Positions 45,829-55,886 of a DNA stretch of 64,000 nt are shown here, piece after piece (position 1 is the stretch's first letter; each line of letters starts with the position of its first letter). Under the pieces are notes generated by a model. That model searched no databases. It saw only the letters and a list, made by a program, of their open reading frames with translations, and was not told the origin of the DNA. A program made the position numbers and the translations under genes. Origin of the DNA: a virus. The DNA lies in IMG/VR virus record IMGVR_UViG_3300004805_000006, positions 1-64,000 of that record; one strand, 5' to 3'.

Positions 45829-46693
45829 ATTTATATCTCCTATACATTAACGCTTGATACCAGGCTGTATGCCACTCACGGTTAGTATTTGCTCTACTAT
45901 TACAACTACCACATAAAGTTATTACGTTACTAGGACTACAACTTTTTTTGTTGTAGTCAATATGGTGAATATGAAGTCTATGATCCTTTTTATTACATGT
46001 TGGATTAAGACACTTATTACCGTCTCGATCCCTAATATACTGCTTGTATTCTTTATCACTCCAAATTGGGCAATAAGGTTCATAGGAAAGTCCACCTTTC
46101 CATTGTGGATTGCCAGAACCAGAAACTTTGATAGAATATTCAATATCAGCACAAGTAGGACATCTTATTCCTTGTTGCCAGCTATTCCATATCATAGAAT
46201 TATTATGACCTTCTGGACATTGGTAATCTAATTTACTCTTACCATTAATATATATATTAGATAATAAAATATAATTATCTTTTTCAAAGAGTGCTCTAAC
46301 CTGCTCTATGGTAAGTTTAATATTATTATTAATACAGTATGAACACCTCTGTCCTTTTTGCCAATTGCTCCACCCAATACTATGCTCATGACCTTCAGAA
46401 CACCTATAATCTAATTTCGATCTATTGTTAATATAATGTTCAGATAATAATACATAATTTTCTTTACTAAACGATTTCCTAATGTGGTCTATAGTAGGCT
46501 TAGCTAAACCGGAACATGTTGGACATCTTTGACCTTGTTTCCATGCATACCATACTATACTATGTTTGTGACCTTTAGGGCACTCATAATTTAGCCTGCT
46601 TCCACTATTAATATATTCTTTAGAAATTAAAGTATAACCACAACTTTCAAAAGATTGTTTTACAAATTCATAAGTTAATTTTACCCCTCTCAT
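45809..46693 (-). CDS. HNH homing endonuclease with three Cys4 modules
   Basis: Start ATG 46693, using GGAGG inside the last codons of the DNA polymerase. Three modules then the HNH domain. Module 1 (KLTYEFVKQSFESCGYTL...NSGSRLNYECPKGHKHSIVW) is nearly identical to module 2 of the gene at 61,648. The C-terminus (YRRYKYEYRKF) overlaps the Hef-like start and supplies its Shine-Dalgarno. Confidence 0.87.
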   Translation of the reverse strand: MRGVKLTYEFVKQSFESCGYTLISKEYINSGSRLNYECPKGHKHSIVWYAWKQGQRCPTCSGLAKPTIDHIRKSFSKENYVLLSEHYINNRSKLDYRCSEGHEHSIGWSNWQKGQRCSYCINNNIKLTIEQVRALFEKDNYILLSNIYINGKSKLDYQCPEGHNNSMIWNSWQQGIRCPTCADIEYSIKVSGSGNPQWKGGLSYEPYCPIWSDKEYKQYIRDRDGNKCLNPTCNKKDHRLHIHHIDYNKKSCSPSNVITLCGSCNSRANTNREWHTAWYQALMYRRYKYEYRKF

Positions 46694-49600
46694 TCTTGAC
46701 CACCTCCACATTTACTACATATCAACTTTGATCCATATTTTTCATCAAAAACAAATTTCATTTCATTATGACCGCATTTTTGTTCATTGACTTTATTTTC
46801 ACATAAGCCTTTAAGCCACGATTTACCGATTAAAGCTTCTGTTTCCATTGGAATTTCAGTAAAATACTTACCAAATCCTTCTTTTATTGATTTAACTATT
46901 ATTTCTGAAACTTCATATCTTTGATCATCTCTAACTTCAACTATAATTTCATCATGCACACATAACAAAAGTTTTGCATCATAATCTTTAAGTCTATCTA
47001 CCACTAAAATCATAGCTTCTTTTATCGTATCTGCATCGGCACCCTGTATACCTGAATTCATACCTTGTCTTTCAATACCACTTTGAATCATTTTCCTATC
47101 AGGATGATTAAACTCTGGCATATTATAATAACGCTTTCTACCACTTACAGTAGTACTATATCTATTAACAACAGCATCATGACCAGCTTTATCTAAGTAT
47201 TTCTTAACGCCCTTATATCTATTGAAATACTTATTTATCATGATTTCTGACTCACGCTTCCCAATTTTTAATCTTTTAGAAAGACCCATAGAAGACATTC
47301 CATAACAATTATGAACAATAAAACCATTAGCCAAAAAATATTGATGGTTTTCTATAGATAAATCATATACCTTTTTAATCCCCTTTGATGTAATAGACTC
47401 TATTGGTAAAGGTACTATACCATTTTTATAAATAAGATTAAAAAAATCATCATATTCTGATAGCTCTTTAAAATATACATTACCTACATGATCAGAATAT
47501 CTACTACTATAAAATCTATCTTTAAGCTGTTTACTTGTATTACGATTACTCATTATATTCTTCATTCTATCTACATTACTATTTATAAAATATGCTGAGC
47601 TATTATAAATATTTTTATTAATCGCCAAATTATTTTTTCTATTAGTTAAAAATCCTATTCGGTCCATAAAAGTAAAACTTCCTTCATTAGATACAATGGA
47701 TAAACAATAATATTTATCTGGATACCCATTTCTATTCTCTGATGTTATAGAGGATAATATTCCAAAATTTAATAACATTAATTGTATATCCTTAACTAAT
47801 ATTTTGGACTTACTACTATATTGGATTACATAGCTATTTCCCCTTGATTTTATGGTACCATCACCTTCAAATAACCATTTTAAAAATTCTATTTGATACT
47901 CCATTTTAGATTCTTTAATGCATTTAGGAATACTTATTTCTTTTGTTTTATCAATATTTTTTATATTTAAAATATTTACCAACCACTCTGAAAACAATAT
48001 AGAATTTATTGAGTATCTAGCGTATTTATCATTAGGTTTAGAAACTCTATTACCAAATAAATTATATAATAATGTATCTATTTTATGTATAAATTCTTTA
48101 TCTGACTTACTAAAGCCAAATGATACCACACTATAAGTTTCTCTATTTCTTACTTTAATAACACAACCTTCAGCTATAAAAAGCCCTAAAAAAGCTGCCC
48201 ACTCTATAGTTAATTTTTTAGGTAATACTAAAGCTTTATAATTAGTATTTTTATAAGTTTCAAAATTATCAAAGTAAACATCATTTTTAGGAAATAAATT
48301 AGAACCTTTTTTTATACATATTGAATCTTTAGTTATATCTAAATTTTTTAATTTGGTATCAACATATTCTCCTAAATAATTTACAACTTTAACTAAATGG
48401 TCTTCGGTAACTTCCATTGAGTAACCATATTTAGTTATAATTTCAAATACTTCTTTTTCTCCCATGTATTGTTTATCAATAACTATATTTTTACCTATAT
48501 CATGTGCAACTTCTTCACCTAATTTAATATCTTTTATTATTTTTATACCGTGATTTGTTATTATATTTGTATCTTCTATTGTACACAGACCAAAATTGAT
48601 CGCCTTGGCTGCATTCCTCATATTCTTATCAACTTTATCATAAGTAACATCAAAAATTTCAGATGCAGTTCTAGTATGAAGATCTTGTCCTGTAGCATAC
48701 GCGTCAATAAATACTGGATCTTTAGAAAGATTTCCAAGAATTCTTAGTTCTGCACCAGCTTGATCAGCTGTAATTAAGGAGTACCCTGGTGCTGCAATAA
48801 AACATGATCTATATCTTTGTTGTTTAGGTATATTCTGAAGATTAGGACTTGAAGAACTCATTCTACCTGTCGATACCATTTGACGGAAATCAGTATGTAA
48901 TCTTCCAGTATACTTACTAATCTTAGCTAATAAAGTTTCTGAATAAGTAGAAATTAATTTATTAGCTTTTCTATAATCTAATATTGCGTCAATTATAGGA
49001 AGACCAGCATGTTTTTCTAGAGAGGCAAAATCCGTTTTCTCAATATTTAATCCATATTTGACTAAAGATTTTTTCAATTGCGCATTACTATCTATATTGA
49101 CTAGTGATACTCCAAATAAGGTATTTTGATCTTCTACTTTAGCTAATATATTTCTTATAATACCACCTACTTCAACTCGTTCTTTTTCTACATCTTTCAT
49201 AATAATACGCCATTTTTCTGTATCAATATGGATACCATTTAATTCCATCTCACATAAGGGTTTAATGAATTCAAATTCTAGCCGCGCCGCATTTTCTAAA
49301 CCTTCCTTTATGACCGTAGACCATTGAAGATCTCTAATTAGATGTAAAGGAGTAACATCATTTGCTGCATATATTAACTGGAAGTCTTCATACTTTTGAC
49401 CATAATCTGAGAAAGTAGTTCTTGGTTCTTTAGACATATATAATCCTAAATGTTTAAGTACTATAGCTGCTAAACTAGCCTTAGTAAATGGAAGACCCAG
49501 TGTAGACAGTTGTTCTACTAACATAGTATCATATATATTAGTTAAGTAGTACCCTCTACTCCTCTTAATTATTTTCATATCGTATGCTGCATTTTGTAAT

Positions 49601-49890
49601 ATACGCATCTTTGTAGGGTCTGTCAATAGAGGGTCTAAAACTTCTGGGTGTAGACTACTATGCTCAGTATCATGTCTAACATCAAAGACAAAAACTTTAT
49701 TTGTAACACCAACTTGTAATAGGGTCCATTTAGCCTCGTATGGATCTAAGGCAGTGGTTTCAGTATCTATAGCATGGATAGGGTAGTTATTCAAAAAGGA
49801 CATAGCCTTACGCGCCTCGTCCTCATTTGTGACATAAGTATAATTTGGAATAGGAAGTGTTGCTTGATTTTGTTCTATAATAGATGGCAT
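46690..49890 (-). CDS. Family A DNA polymerase with exonuclease domain and intein
   Basis: Residues 40-200 form a 3'-5' exonuclease with IDTETTALD (D42, E44), a NAAYDMKI second motif and YAANDV third motif. The polymerase domain has GRMSSSSPNLQNIP, DQAGAELRIL (motif A), KAINFGL|CYGMS (O helix, split by the intein) and CVHDEIIVE (motif C). A C-terminal CGH...CSKCGGG zinc-ribbon-like tail is unusual. After intein removal it is about 640 residues. It should be the replicative polymerase of the phage. Start after GGGAG. Confidence 0.95.
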   Translation of the reverse strand: MPSIIEQNQATLPIPNYTYVTNEDEARKAMSFLNNYPIHAIDTETTALDPYEAKWTLLQVGVTNKVFVFDVRHDTEHSSLHPEVLDPLLTDPTKMRILQNAAYDMKIIKRSRGYYLTNIYDTMLVEQLSTLGLPFTKASLAAIVLKHLGLYMSKEPRTTFSDYGQKYEDFQLIYAANDVTPLHLIRDLQWSTVIKEGLENAARLEFEFIKPLCEMELNGIHIDTEKWRIIMKDVEKERVEVGGIIRNILAKVEDQNTLFGVSLVNIDSNAQLKKSLVKYGLNIEKTDFASLEKHAGLPIIDAILDYRKANKLISTYSETLLAKISKYTGRLHTDFRQMVSTGRMSSSSPNLQNIPKQQRYRSCFIAAPGYSLITADQAGAELRILGNLSKDPVFIDAYATGQDLHTRTASEIFDVTYDKVDKNMRNAAKAINFGLCTIEDTNIITNHGIKIIKDIKLGEEVAHDIGKNIVIDKQYMGEKEVFEIITKYGYSMEVTEDHLVKVVNYLGEYVDTKLKNLDITKDSICIKKGSNLFPKNDVYFDNFETYKNTNYKALVLPKKLTIEWAAFLGLFIAEGCVIKVRNRETYSVVSFGFSKSDKEFIHKIDTLLYNLFGNRVSKPNDKYARYSINSILFSEWLVNILNIKNIDKTKEISIPKCIKESKMEYQIEFLKWLFEGDGTIKSRGNSYVIQYSSKSKILVKDIQLMLLNFGILSSITSENRNGYPDKYYCLSIVSNEGSFTFMDRIGFLTNRKNNLAINKNIYNSSAYFINSNVDRMKNIMSNRNTSKQLKDRFYSSRYSDHVGNVYFKELSEYDDFFNLIYKNGIVPLPIESITSKGIKKVYDLSIENHQYFLANGFIVHNCYGMSSMGLSKRLKIGKRESEIMINKYFNRYKGVKKYLDKAGHDAVVNRYSTTVSGRKRYYNMPEFNHPDRKMIQSGIERQGMNSGIQGADADTIKEAMILVVDRLKDYDAKLLLCVHDEIIVEVRDDQRYEVSEIIVKSIKEGFGKYFTEIPMETEALIGKSWLKGLCENKVNEQKCGHNEMKFVFDEKYGSKLICSKCGGGQE
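47308..48585 (-). mobile_element. Intein of DNA polymerase (426 aa, LAGLIDADG)
   Basis: Inserted in NFGL | CYGMS, the nucleotide-binding O helix. It begins with Cys (CTIEDTNIITNHG), has TEDHLVK (block B), LAGLIDADG helices WAAFLGLFIAEGCV and FLKWLFEGDGTIK, and ends with FIVHN before Cys, all canonical. This is a known hot spot for polymerase inteins. Confidence 0.95.
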
Positions 49891-50972
49891 TAGTTTCTCC
49901 CATTTGATTCTGCTATAATATCTGAAACTTTGAACATATAATTATACCATTTATGCTCAGCAAGTTTACCTTGTTCATATATAGGAACTGTTAACACGTC
50001 AAGTACTTTTGAATATTTACGCGCTTCGCCAACTTTTTTTGCACGTTTAATACATCCTACAAAAAGACCTGTGATACCTATACGCATACTTTCTACTGGT
50101 ACTGATTTAATATTAACAAATATATCTATAGATTCTTTAAAATTACCATTATTTAAAGACTTAAATAATTCAATTACTTGTGGATCAGCATCGTTAATTC
50201 CAGATTGACAAATTTCTTTTCCTGCAGCTAAGGTCCAAGAGCCTTCTATAGCTATTTGGCTTAAACAAACTAAAGCGTTTCCTGGAGCACCATCTGCCTC
50301 TTCTGAAATAAGGTTTAAAATATCTTGATTATATTGAAATCCTTCAAACTCACATACATTTTTTAAAAGATCATTCATAATTGTAGTTTCTACTCTTTTA
50401 AATTCTAAAGAAAAACATCTTCTTAAAAAAGCTTCTCCAGCATCTTTTGCTTTACTTCTTAATTTTTCGGGTTGATTTGTACAGAAAATAAAATAAACAT
50501 GTTCATATCCATACTCTATGGGTTTTAACAAAAGATCTTTTGCTGCAGTTGTAAGTTCATGAGCTTCATCAAATATTAATATTTTAAACCTAGTATTAAA
50601 TGGAGCCATAGGTAAATCCCTGACTATAGAGTCTACGTAATCTTTTCCTCCAGATTGACCTACATTAATTTCTTTTACATCAATATTATTTCCTTCAAGA
50701 ATAGTTCGACAAGAATTACATTGTAAACATGGATTAGAACTTATACCATTAGTCTCACAATTTAATCCTAGAGCTATAATCTTTGCTGCAGTTGTTTTAC
50801 CACATCCTGATCCGCCTGTAAATAATTGAGTATGTGGAACTTTATTAGAGTCCAATGAATTTTTAATAATTCTTTTATTTGTATCATTGCCTATAAGTTC
50901 ATCTATTGTGCAAGGTCTATAAACAACATTTAAGTCATTAGACCCCATTTTAGTTTCGCGTCTAATAATCAT
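49890..50972 (-). CDS. DNA polymerase III gamma/tau-like clamp-loader subunit (360 aa)
   Basis: AAA+ domain with YRPCTIDELIGND, Walker A GGSGCGKT (53-60), a CxxCxxC zinc knuckle (NPCLQCNSC) unique to the gamma/tau type, Walker B ILIFDEAHEL and the LRRC arginine-finger region. The remaining C-terminal part is a short lid and collar domain; there is no tau extension. It loads a sliding clamp for the phage polymerase whose start overlaps its stop by one base. The start follows AAAGGAGG. Confidence 0.9.
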   Translation of the reverse strand: MIIRRETKMGSNDLNVVYRPCTIDELIGNDTNKRIIKNSLDSNKVPHTQLFTGGSGCGKTTAAKIIALGLNCETNGISSNPCLQCNSCRTILEGNNIDVKEINVGQSGGKDYVDSIVRDLPMAPFNTRFKILIFDEAHELTTAAKDLLLKPIEYGYEHVYFIFCTNQPEKLRSKAKDAGEAFLRRCFSLEFKRVETTIMNDLLKNVCEFEGFQYNQDILNLISEEADGAPGNALVCLSQIAIEGSWTLAAGKEICQSGINDADPQVIELFKSLNNGNFKESIDIFVNIKSVPVESMRIGITGLFVGCIKRAKKVGEARKYSKVLDVLTVPIYEQGKLAEHKWYNYMFKVSDIIAESNGRN

Positions 50973-50994
50973 AATACCTCCTTTCCTTTTACTA

Positions 50995-51022
50995 AATATA
51001 AGACCTATTACTTATTTGTCAA
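50995..51022 (-). promoter_or_regulatory. Sigma-70-type promoter for the replication genes
   Basis: Minus strand TTGACA (51022-51017), 16 nt, TATATT (51000-50995), 23 nt before the clamp-loader start. The -35 overlaps the stop region of the fibre gene. Confidence 0.82.
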
Positions 51023-53421
51023 GATGCTAGTAAATAAATTCTTTTTTCACTATTAATTTCATCACCACGTTTTTCTTCTATTATAATCGCTCCCCATGGA
51101 GTAGCTATGAATATTACATTTCCATTATTATGCTTAGATGTTCCTTCTGTTACATAAATATCAGATATATAAGATGATCTTAATACACTATATTTTTTAG
51201 ATATATATTCATAGCCCCCGCCGCTATTATAAACAGCACATAATTTAGCTGCTTGAAATATGTCATTTATACTGGCACCTCTACTTACAGTATATGTGGA
51301 AGGTGAAGGATCATAATGTCGTACTCTAATCCAATCTATTTCAATCTTTGGCTGATAATAGTCATTACAAAAAGTAAATATTAATTGCCTATAAGCAGGA
51401 TCAGTTAATATTCCAGATGAAACTAAAGTTTCTCCATCATAATTAGACATTTGGTAGTTAAGAGTTTCAACAAATGTATGAGTTTTAAAGGAATAACTAG
51501 TAAGTTTGGTTCCATATTTTATACCTTGATTTGAAGCAGATGATAAATAATGAGGAGTTTCCGTAGGGCAACCTATATAAACCATAGCACCACCATTAAA
51601 ACCAACTTCCCAATCTAAATCTGAATCATAATTATGCCCAGTAGCAGGAGGAACTGTTCTAAAACTATATTCAATAACACTATTACTAAATACATCTGAA
51701 CTTATTAAAGATATAGGATAACTATTACTATAAGTATTTAGTCTAAGTATACTATTAGAAATAGTATACGTATTGTTAGCATATCCACTATTAGCAAATG
51801 TCCAATTGTTAGATAAAGTAGATTCATTAAAATCATCAAATAAAGTAAAAGTATCTTTTTGACTAGATTTAGTTTTAACATCAGGATTACCATAAAGAAT
51901 ATAAAATTTTTCGGTGCCTTTAGAAAGTTTAACCCATATTTTAGGAGGAGTAATATAATTCCAAGATTCAATATAGTAAAATACAGCTACGCCTTTATCG
52001 TCAACTATTCTTATATCAGCACCTTCTTTTTGAGATTGTCTATATATTTCATCAGGTTGTGTCATGGGTATTTCAAACAAAAATTGGTAATTATTTTCTG
52101 GTATAGGAGATAACAATTCTACTAGTCTATTATACTCCCAACCAAAAATATTGTCATCCAGTCCTATTACATTATTAAATGGATTTACTGTATAATAATA
52201 ATCACCAGTTGAAGTCTGAAAACATTTTGTTATATCATCTTTAATTATATATTCTCTTGCCCCGTCAGAAAATTTATATCTATCAACGCCAGATACTGTA
52301 GACGCACATAGATAATCACCACTTCCATGCAAATAATTAACATCGTTAGCTGTTATAAATGGATAACTTCTATACTCTTCTAAAAATAATGTTCCACTAA
52401 TAGTATCTACTGAACCTCTGTATATACCTGAATTAGTTGTAGCGACATAAAAATAATCACTATTAGCCCATATAGAGTTTGCACCATCAACAAGTGATAT
52501 AGAATTTGTTAATATTTCTGAGGATGAATTATATATTTCTACACCTTGTTTTGTAGCTTTATAGATATATGGGTCGTTGTACCATATATTTCTTTTTCTA
52601 TTTGAATAAAAAGTTGATATTACTTTAAATATTCCAGGTACTATAAATTTATGTATTGTCTTACTTCCAGATATAGTAATTATACCACCGGTAGCCATAA
52701 TATCTTCAGTTTTATAACTAATAATGACTATACCAGATCCTCCAGTACCAGTAACTCCAGAACCACTTCTCTCTGATCCACCTCCACCACCACCAGTATT
52801 AGCTATTCCAGGTGTAGCATTAGCTTTGGATCCATTACCTCCACCTCCTTTACCACCTATTCCAGGAGTTCCAGAGTAATATGTAGAGCCACCTCCTCCA
52901 CCACCAATCCAACGAACACCGTCTATATCTACTCCAGCATTTGATGATATCAATAAATCAGAATATAAATTTGTACCATCACCACCCTTACCACCAGCAT
53001 TATATGTACCATTTACTCCATCAGTTCCAGCCCCACCTCCGCCACCTTGACCATAATATGATGAAGAATATCCAGTTCCGCCCTTATTACCTCCCACTCT
53101 AAGTGCTACTCCAGGATAACCTGTTTTTGTAGCACCACCACCAGAACCACCATTATTACCATTAAAATTACTATCATCTCCTCCAGCACCGCCACCTAAA
53201 GATACTATATTGTCAAAATATGAGTATTGACCGTTTATATGATGGGTAGTTCCTCCTATACCTACAAACACATAATATTCAGCAACATGCACTAAATAGT
53301 CGCTTACATAAGTAACACCACCAGCACCACCACCTGCTCCATGGTAAAGTGTGGCACCGCCGCACCCACCACCTGCAACTACTAAAACTTCTACATAACC
53401 GTCAATATCTGTTAATGCCAA
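51019..53421 (-). CDS. Large Gly-rich tail-fibre or virion-surface protein (800 aa)
   Basis: Start is TTG at 53421, after GGAGG that overlaps the previous stop. Residues 1-235 are Gly-rich with repeated GGGGGG-type loops, as in phage fibre tips. A beta-propeller-like region with repeated SxxDYxYxAT strands follows (250-420). Residues 430-560 match a DUF2341-type module (IPMTQPDEIYRQSQKEGADIRIVD) and the next part a concanavalin-like fold. Probably binds host receptors or glycans. Confidence 0.8.
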   Translation of the reverse strand: MALTDIDGYVEVLVVAGGGCGGATLYHGAGGGAGGVTYVSDYLVHVAEYYVFVGIGGTTHHINGQYSYFDNIVSLGGGAGGDDSNFNGNNGGSGGGATKTGYPGVALRVGGNKGGTGYSSSYYGQGGGGGAGTDGVNGTYNAGGKGGDGTNLYSDLLISSNAGVDIDGVRWIGGGGGGSTYYSGTPGIGGKGGGGNGSKANATPGIANTGGGGGGSERSGSGVTGTGGSGIVIISYKTEDIMATGGIITISGSKTIHKFIVPGIFKVISTFYSNRKRNIWYNDPYIYKATKQGVEIYNSSSEILTNSISLVDGANSIWANSDYFYVATTNSGIYRGSVDTISGTLFLEEYRSYPFITANDVNYLHGSGDYLCASTVSGVDRYKFSDGAREYIIKDDITKCFQTSTGDYYYTVNPFNNVIGLDDNIFGWEYNRLVELLSPIPENNYQFLFEIPMTQPDEIYRQSQKEGADIRIVDDKGVAVFYYIESWNYITPPKIWVKLSKGTEKFYILYGNPDVKTKSSQKDTFTLFDDFNESTLSNNWTFANSGYANNTYTISNSILRLNTYSNSYPISLISSDVFSNSVIEYSFRTVPPATGHNYDSDLDWEVGFNGGAMVYIGCPTETPHYLSSASNQGIKYGTKLTSYSFKTHTFVETLNYQMSNYDGETLVSSGILTDPAYRQLIFTFCNDYYQPKIEIDWIRVRHYDPSPSTYTVSRGASINDIFQAAKLCAVYNSGGGYEYISKKYSVLRSSYISDIYVTEGTSKHNNGNVIFIATPWGAIIIEEKRGDEINSEKRIYLLAS

Positions 53422-53910
53422 TTATTCCTCCCTATTCCTATTAAGTTTAAAATTATTAAGTAATTCATAAACATGGCATAAAACACCTGCACCACTGTAA
53501 ACAGGAATTATATAATTAACTATAGCTTTTACTTGCTGAACTGAATCTTCTGGGCACATAGAAAAACCTGACATTTGTATACAACTAATATCAGAATAAC
53601 TACTTCCTATATATAAAACATTATCTGGGGCTATACTATATCGTTGAAGAATTTGATTGTAAACTTCTTTTTTATTTTTTTCAGCAAAGAAAAAAGGTAT
53701 ATTTCTTTTTTTACTAAGTGAAGCATTAATATTAGCATCAGATGATAAAAAAGCAAATCCCCAATCCTTCTTAATAAGATTTATAGCTTCAAAATCTTTC
53801 ATGTAAAATTGCTTAAACATAACGGTATTTAATTCACCATAACCTACTAGGTGTTCAGTAATTATCCCATCAATTTCACTGATAATAAGTTTAATATTAC
53901 CAAAATCCAT
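53422..53910 (-). CDS. KdsC-like HAD protein with altered nucleophile (162 aa)
   Basis: Length and layout match the KDO-8-phosphate phosphatase (KdsC) family: a LIISEIDGIITE start, YMKDFEAINLIKK, a Lys-containing NKKEVYNQILQRY and YIGSSYSDISCIQMSG (motif IV). In the first motif the usual DxDG is ExDG (E12, D14), so the nucleophilic Asp is missing and phosphatase activity is doubtful. It may be regulatory or act in glycan synthesis with the adjacent aminotransferase. Confidence 0.72.
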   Translation of the reverse strand: MDFGNIKLIISEIDGIITEHLVGYGELNTVMFKQFYMKDFEAINLIKKDWGFAFLSSDANINASLSKKRNIPFFFAEKNKKEVYNQILQRYSIAPDNVLYIGSSYSDISCIQMSGFSMCPEDSVQQVKAIVNYIIPVYSGAGVLCHVYELLNNFKLNRNREE

Positions 53911-53936
53911 ATGTGTTTCTCCTTTTCCACTATAAA

Positions 53937-55049
53937 TTATTTTTTAGTATTAAAAAATTCCTTTATAATATCACATATAAATGTAACTTCTTCTTCCAAT
54001 AATGTAGGATGCATTGGTAAAGATAATAAAGTATCTGAAAGGTTATCTGAAATTGGGCAAATGGAATAAAAATTTTTGTACATAGTTTGTTGATGACATG
54101 GTTTTGGATAATGCAAACTAGTAGAAATATTATTTTTATTGAGAAAATCTTTTAATAAATCTCTAGTAATTTTATCTTCACATTTTAATTCATACAAATG
54201 AAATACTGGTTTTATTTCATCAGTTTTCATAAGCGGAGTTTTAACATTAGCTACATCCTTAAGTTGTTGGTAATACCAATTAGCTACTTTTACACGATGA
54301 TTATTCCAGTAATCTAAAGTCGCTAAACCATAAGACAAAAACTTAGCGTTAATTGTATCTAAACGAGAATTGAGTCCAACATGAGAGTAGTCAAACCATG
54401 AACCAGATGATCTACCTACATTGCCCATCTCGCGGACATAGTTAGCTATAAATTCCTCATTAGTAACTACTGCTCCACCTTGACCTAAACCACCCAAATT
54501 TTTTGTCGGGTAAAAAGAATAACATCCTACTGCATCAAAAGATCCAGTACGCTTACCTTTATAAATAGCACCAGCAGACTGAGCACAATCTTCCACTATA
54601 AATAATTCATAAGTTTCAGCAAGACCCATTATCCCATCCATATCAGCAGGATAACCATATAAATGTACCGGAATAATAGCTCTAGTTTTAGTGGTAATTG
54701 CATCTTCTATGCTTTCTGCGTCGATAGTGTATGTTTCTGGATTAGGATCAACAAACACTGGTTTAGCCCCAGTATGAGATACTGCAAATGCAGTAGCAAT
54801 ATATGTATTAGCTGGAACTATAACTTCATCTCCAACACCTATACCTAAAGCTTTTAAAGATAACCATAAAGCATCTGTACCTGATCCTACTCCTACTGCG
54901 TATTTAGTACCACAGTATTTAGCAAAACTATCTTCAAATTCTTCTAGAGCTTTACCACCTACAAATTGACCATGCTTAATAAGATCAATTAAAGGAGTAA
55001 CATCTAAATTTTCATATTGTTTTTCTAAATCTACAAAATTAATTTTCAT
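53937..55049 (-). CDS. Sugar aminotransferase, DegT/DnrJ/EryC1 family (370 aa)
   Basis: PLP-dependent fold with VGVGSGTDALWLSLKALGIGVGDEVIVP, VEDCAQSAGAIYKG, SFYPTKNLGGLGQGGAVVT (Lys of the PLP Schiff base) and GLNSRLDTINA. These enzymes add an amino group to nucleotide-linked keto sugars. Together with the KdsC-like protein, acyltransferase and oxidoreductase it makes a glycan pathway. Start after GGGG. Confidence 0.92.
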   Translation of the reverse strand: MKINFVDLEKQYENLDVTPLIDLIKHGQFVGGKALEEFEDSFAKYCGTKYAVGVGSGTDALWLSLKALGIGVGDEVIVPANTYIATAFAVSHTGAKPVFVDPNPETYTIDAESIEDAITTKTRAIIPVHLYGYPADMDGIMGLAETYELFIVEDCAQSAGAIYKGKRTGSFDAVGCYSFYPTKNLGGLGQGGAVVTNEEFIANYVREMGNVGRSSGSWFDYSHVGLNSRLDTINAKFLSYGLATLDYWNNHRVKVANWYYQQLKDVANVKTPLMKTDEIKPVFHLYELKCEDKITRDLLKDFLNKNNISTSLHYPKPCHQQTMYKNFYSICPISDNLSDTLLSLPMHPTLLEEEVTFICDIIKEFFNTKK

Positions 55050-55209
55050 TATTTTTACCCCGCAATTTATTTTTTTTATTGACTACTTTTATTAACTTGC
55101 CTCCACACTCTGAACATTTCGTACCATAATCATGATCAGCATTATAAATTTCCATACCACAGCCACCAATACATCTATAATCCAAAGTTGATTCTTTAAA
55201 TGTCTTCAT
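55039..55209 (-). CDS. Small zinc-ribbon protein (56 aa)
   Basis: CIGGC near residue 13 and CSECGG near residue 33 give a four-Cys zinc ribbon, followed by a Lys/Asn-rich tail. The start ATG at 55209 overlaps the stop of the methyltransferase (ATGA), and its own end overlaps the aminotransferase start by 11 nt. Function unknown. Confidence 0.6.
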   Translation of the reverse strand: MKTFKESTLDYRCIGGCGMEIYNADHDYGTKCSECGGKLIKVVNKKNKLRGKNNEN

Positions 55210-55886
55210 ATTTTTTCTCCTCTTCCACAGACGCTATTACCATTTTCCATCAATATCCAGTTAGTTACTGTAAAATATTCTTTTAATTTATCTTTCCAAA
55301 ATTCCTCAGAATGTTTCTGAGTATGAAATCCACCATCAGCCCAGTCATTAAAAGGTAATGCAAAAATAAAATCACCACCAATTTTTAAAACTCTTTTTAT
55401 TTCTAATAAAGATTTATTTAAATCACCTACATGTTCAATAGTTTCCAGTGCATATACTCTATCAAAGATATCATTTTTAAATTCTATATCTTCTGAAAAC
55501 ATTGTGTAGCGTTTAATATTTTTTATATTAAGTAATTCTAAATGTTTTATTGTAAGTTTTGTTATATCAGTTGATATATCCGTTACAGATAACCTCATTT
55601 CTGGAAAATTTAATGCTTTATATAAACTAAATCTACCAAAATGACCTCCTATCTCTAACACTTCACCATAAGTTAATGGAAATTCTTTTTCACATAGTAA
55701 TTCGTGCCATTCAATATTAGTAATACTTTTACAAAAATCAGTATCTTTTTCTAATATCTTACTTTTAGATATACACCAGTCATTATTATTGGCACTAAAA
55801 TTATGAACTTCTTGCCAAATTTCTTTATTAAAACCTTTATGTATTAATTCCATGGCATTTTCTAAACTATTTATGTTTATTGACAT
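55206..55886 (-). CDS. SAM-dependent methyltransferase (226 aa)
   Basis: LEIGGHFGRFSLY (about residues 75-87) is motif I, then VTDIST, FDRVYALETIEHVGD and LKIGGDFIFALPF give a class I methyltransferase. Its place in the glycan cluster suggests a sugar or small-molecule substrate. It overlaps the fibre gene stop by one base. Confidence 0.8.
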   Translation of the reverse strand: MSININSLENAMELIHKGFNKEIWQEVHNFSANNNDWCISKSKILEKDTDFCKSITNIEWHELLCEKEFPLTYGEVLEIGGHFGRFSLYKALNFPEMRLSVTDISTDITKLTIKHLELLNIKNIKRYTMFSEDIEFKNDIFDRVYALETIEHVGDLNKSLLEIKRVLKIGGDFIFALPFNDWADGGFHTQKHSEEFWKDKLKEYFTVTNWILMENGNSVCGRGEKI

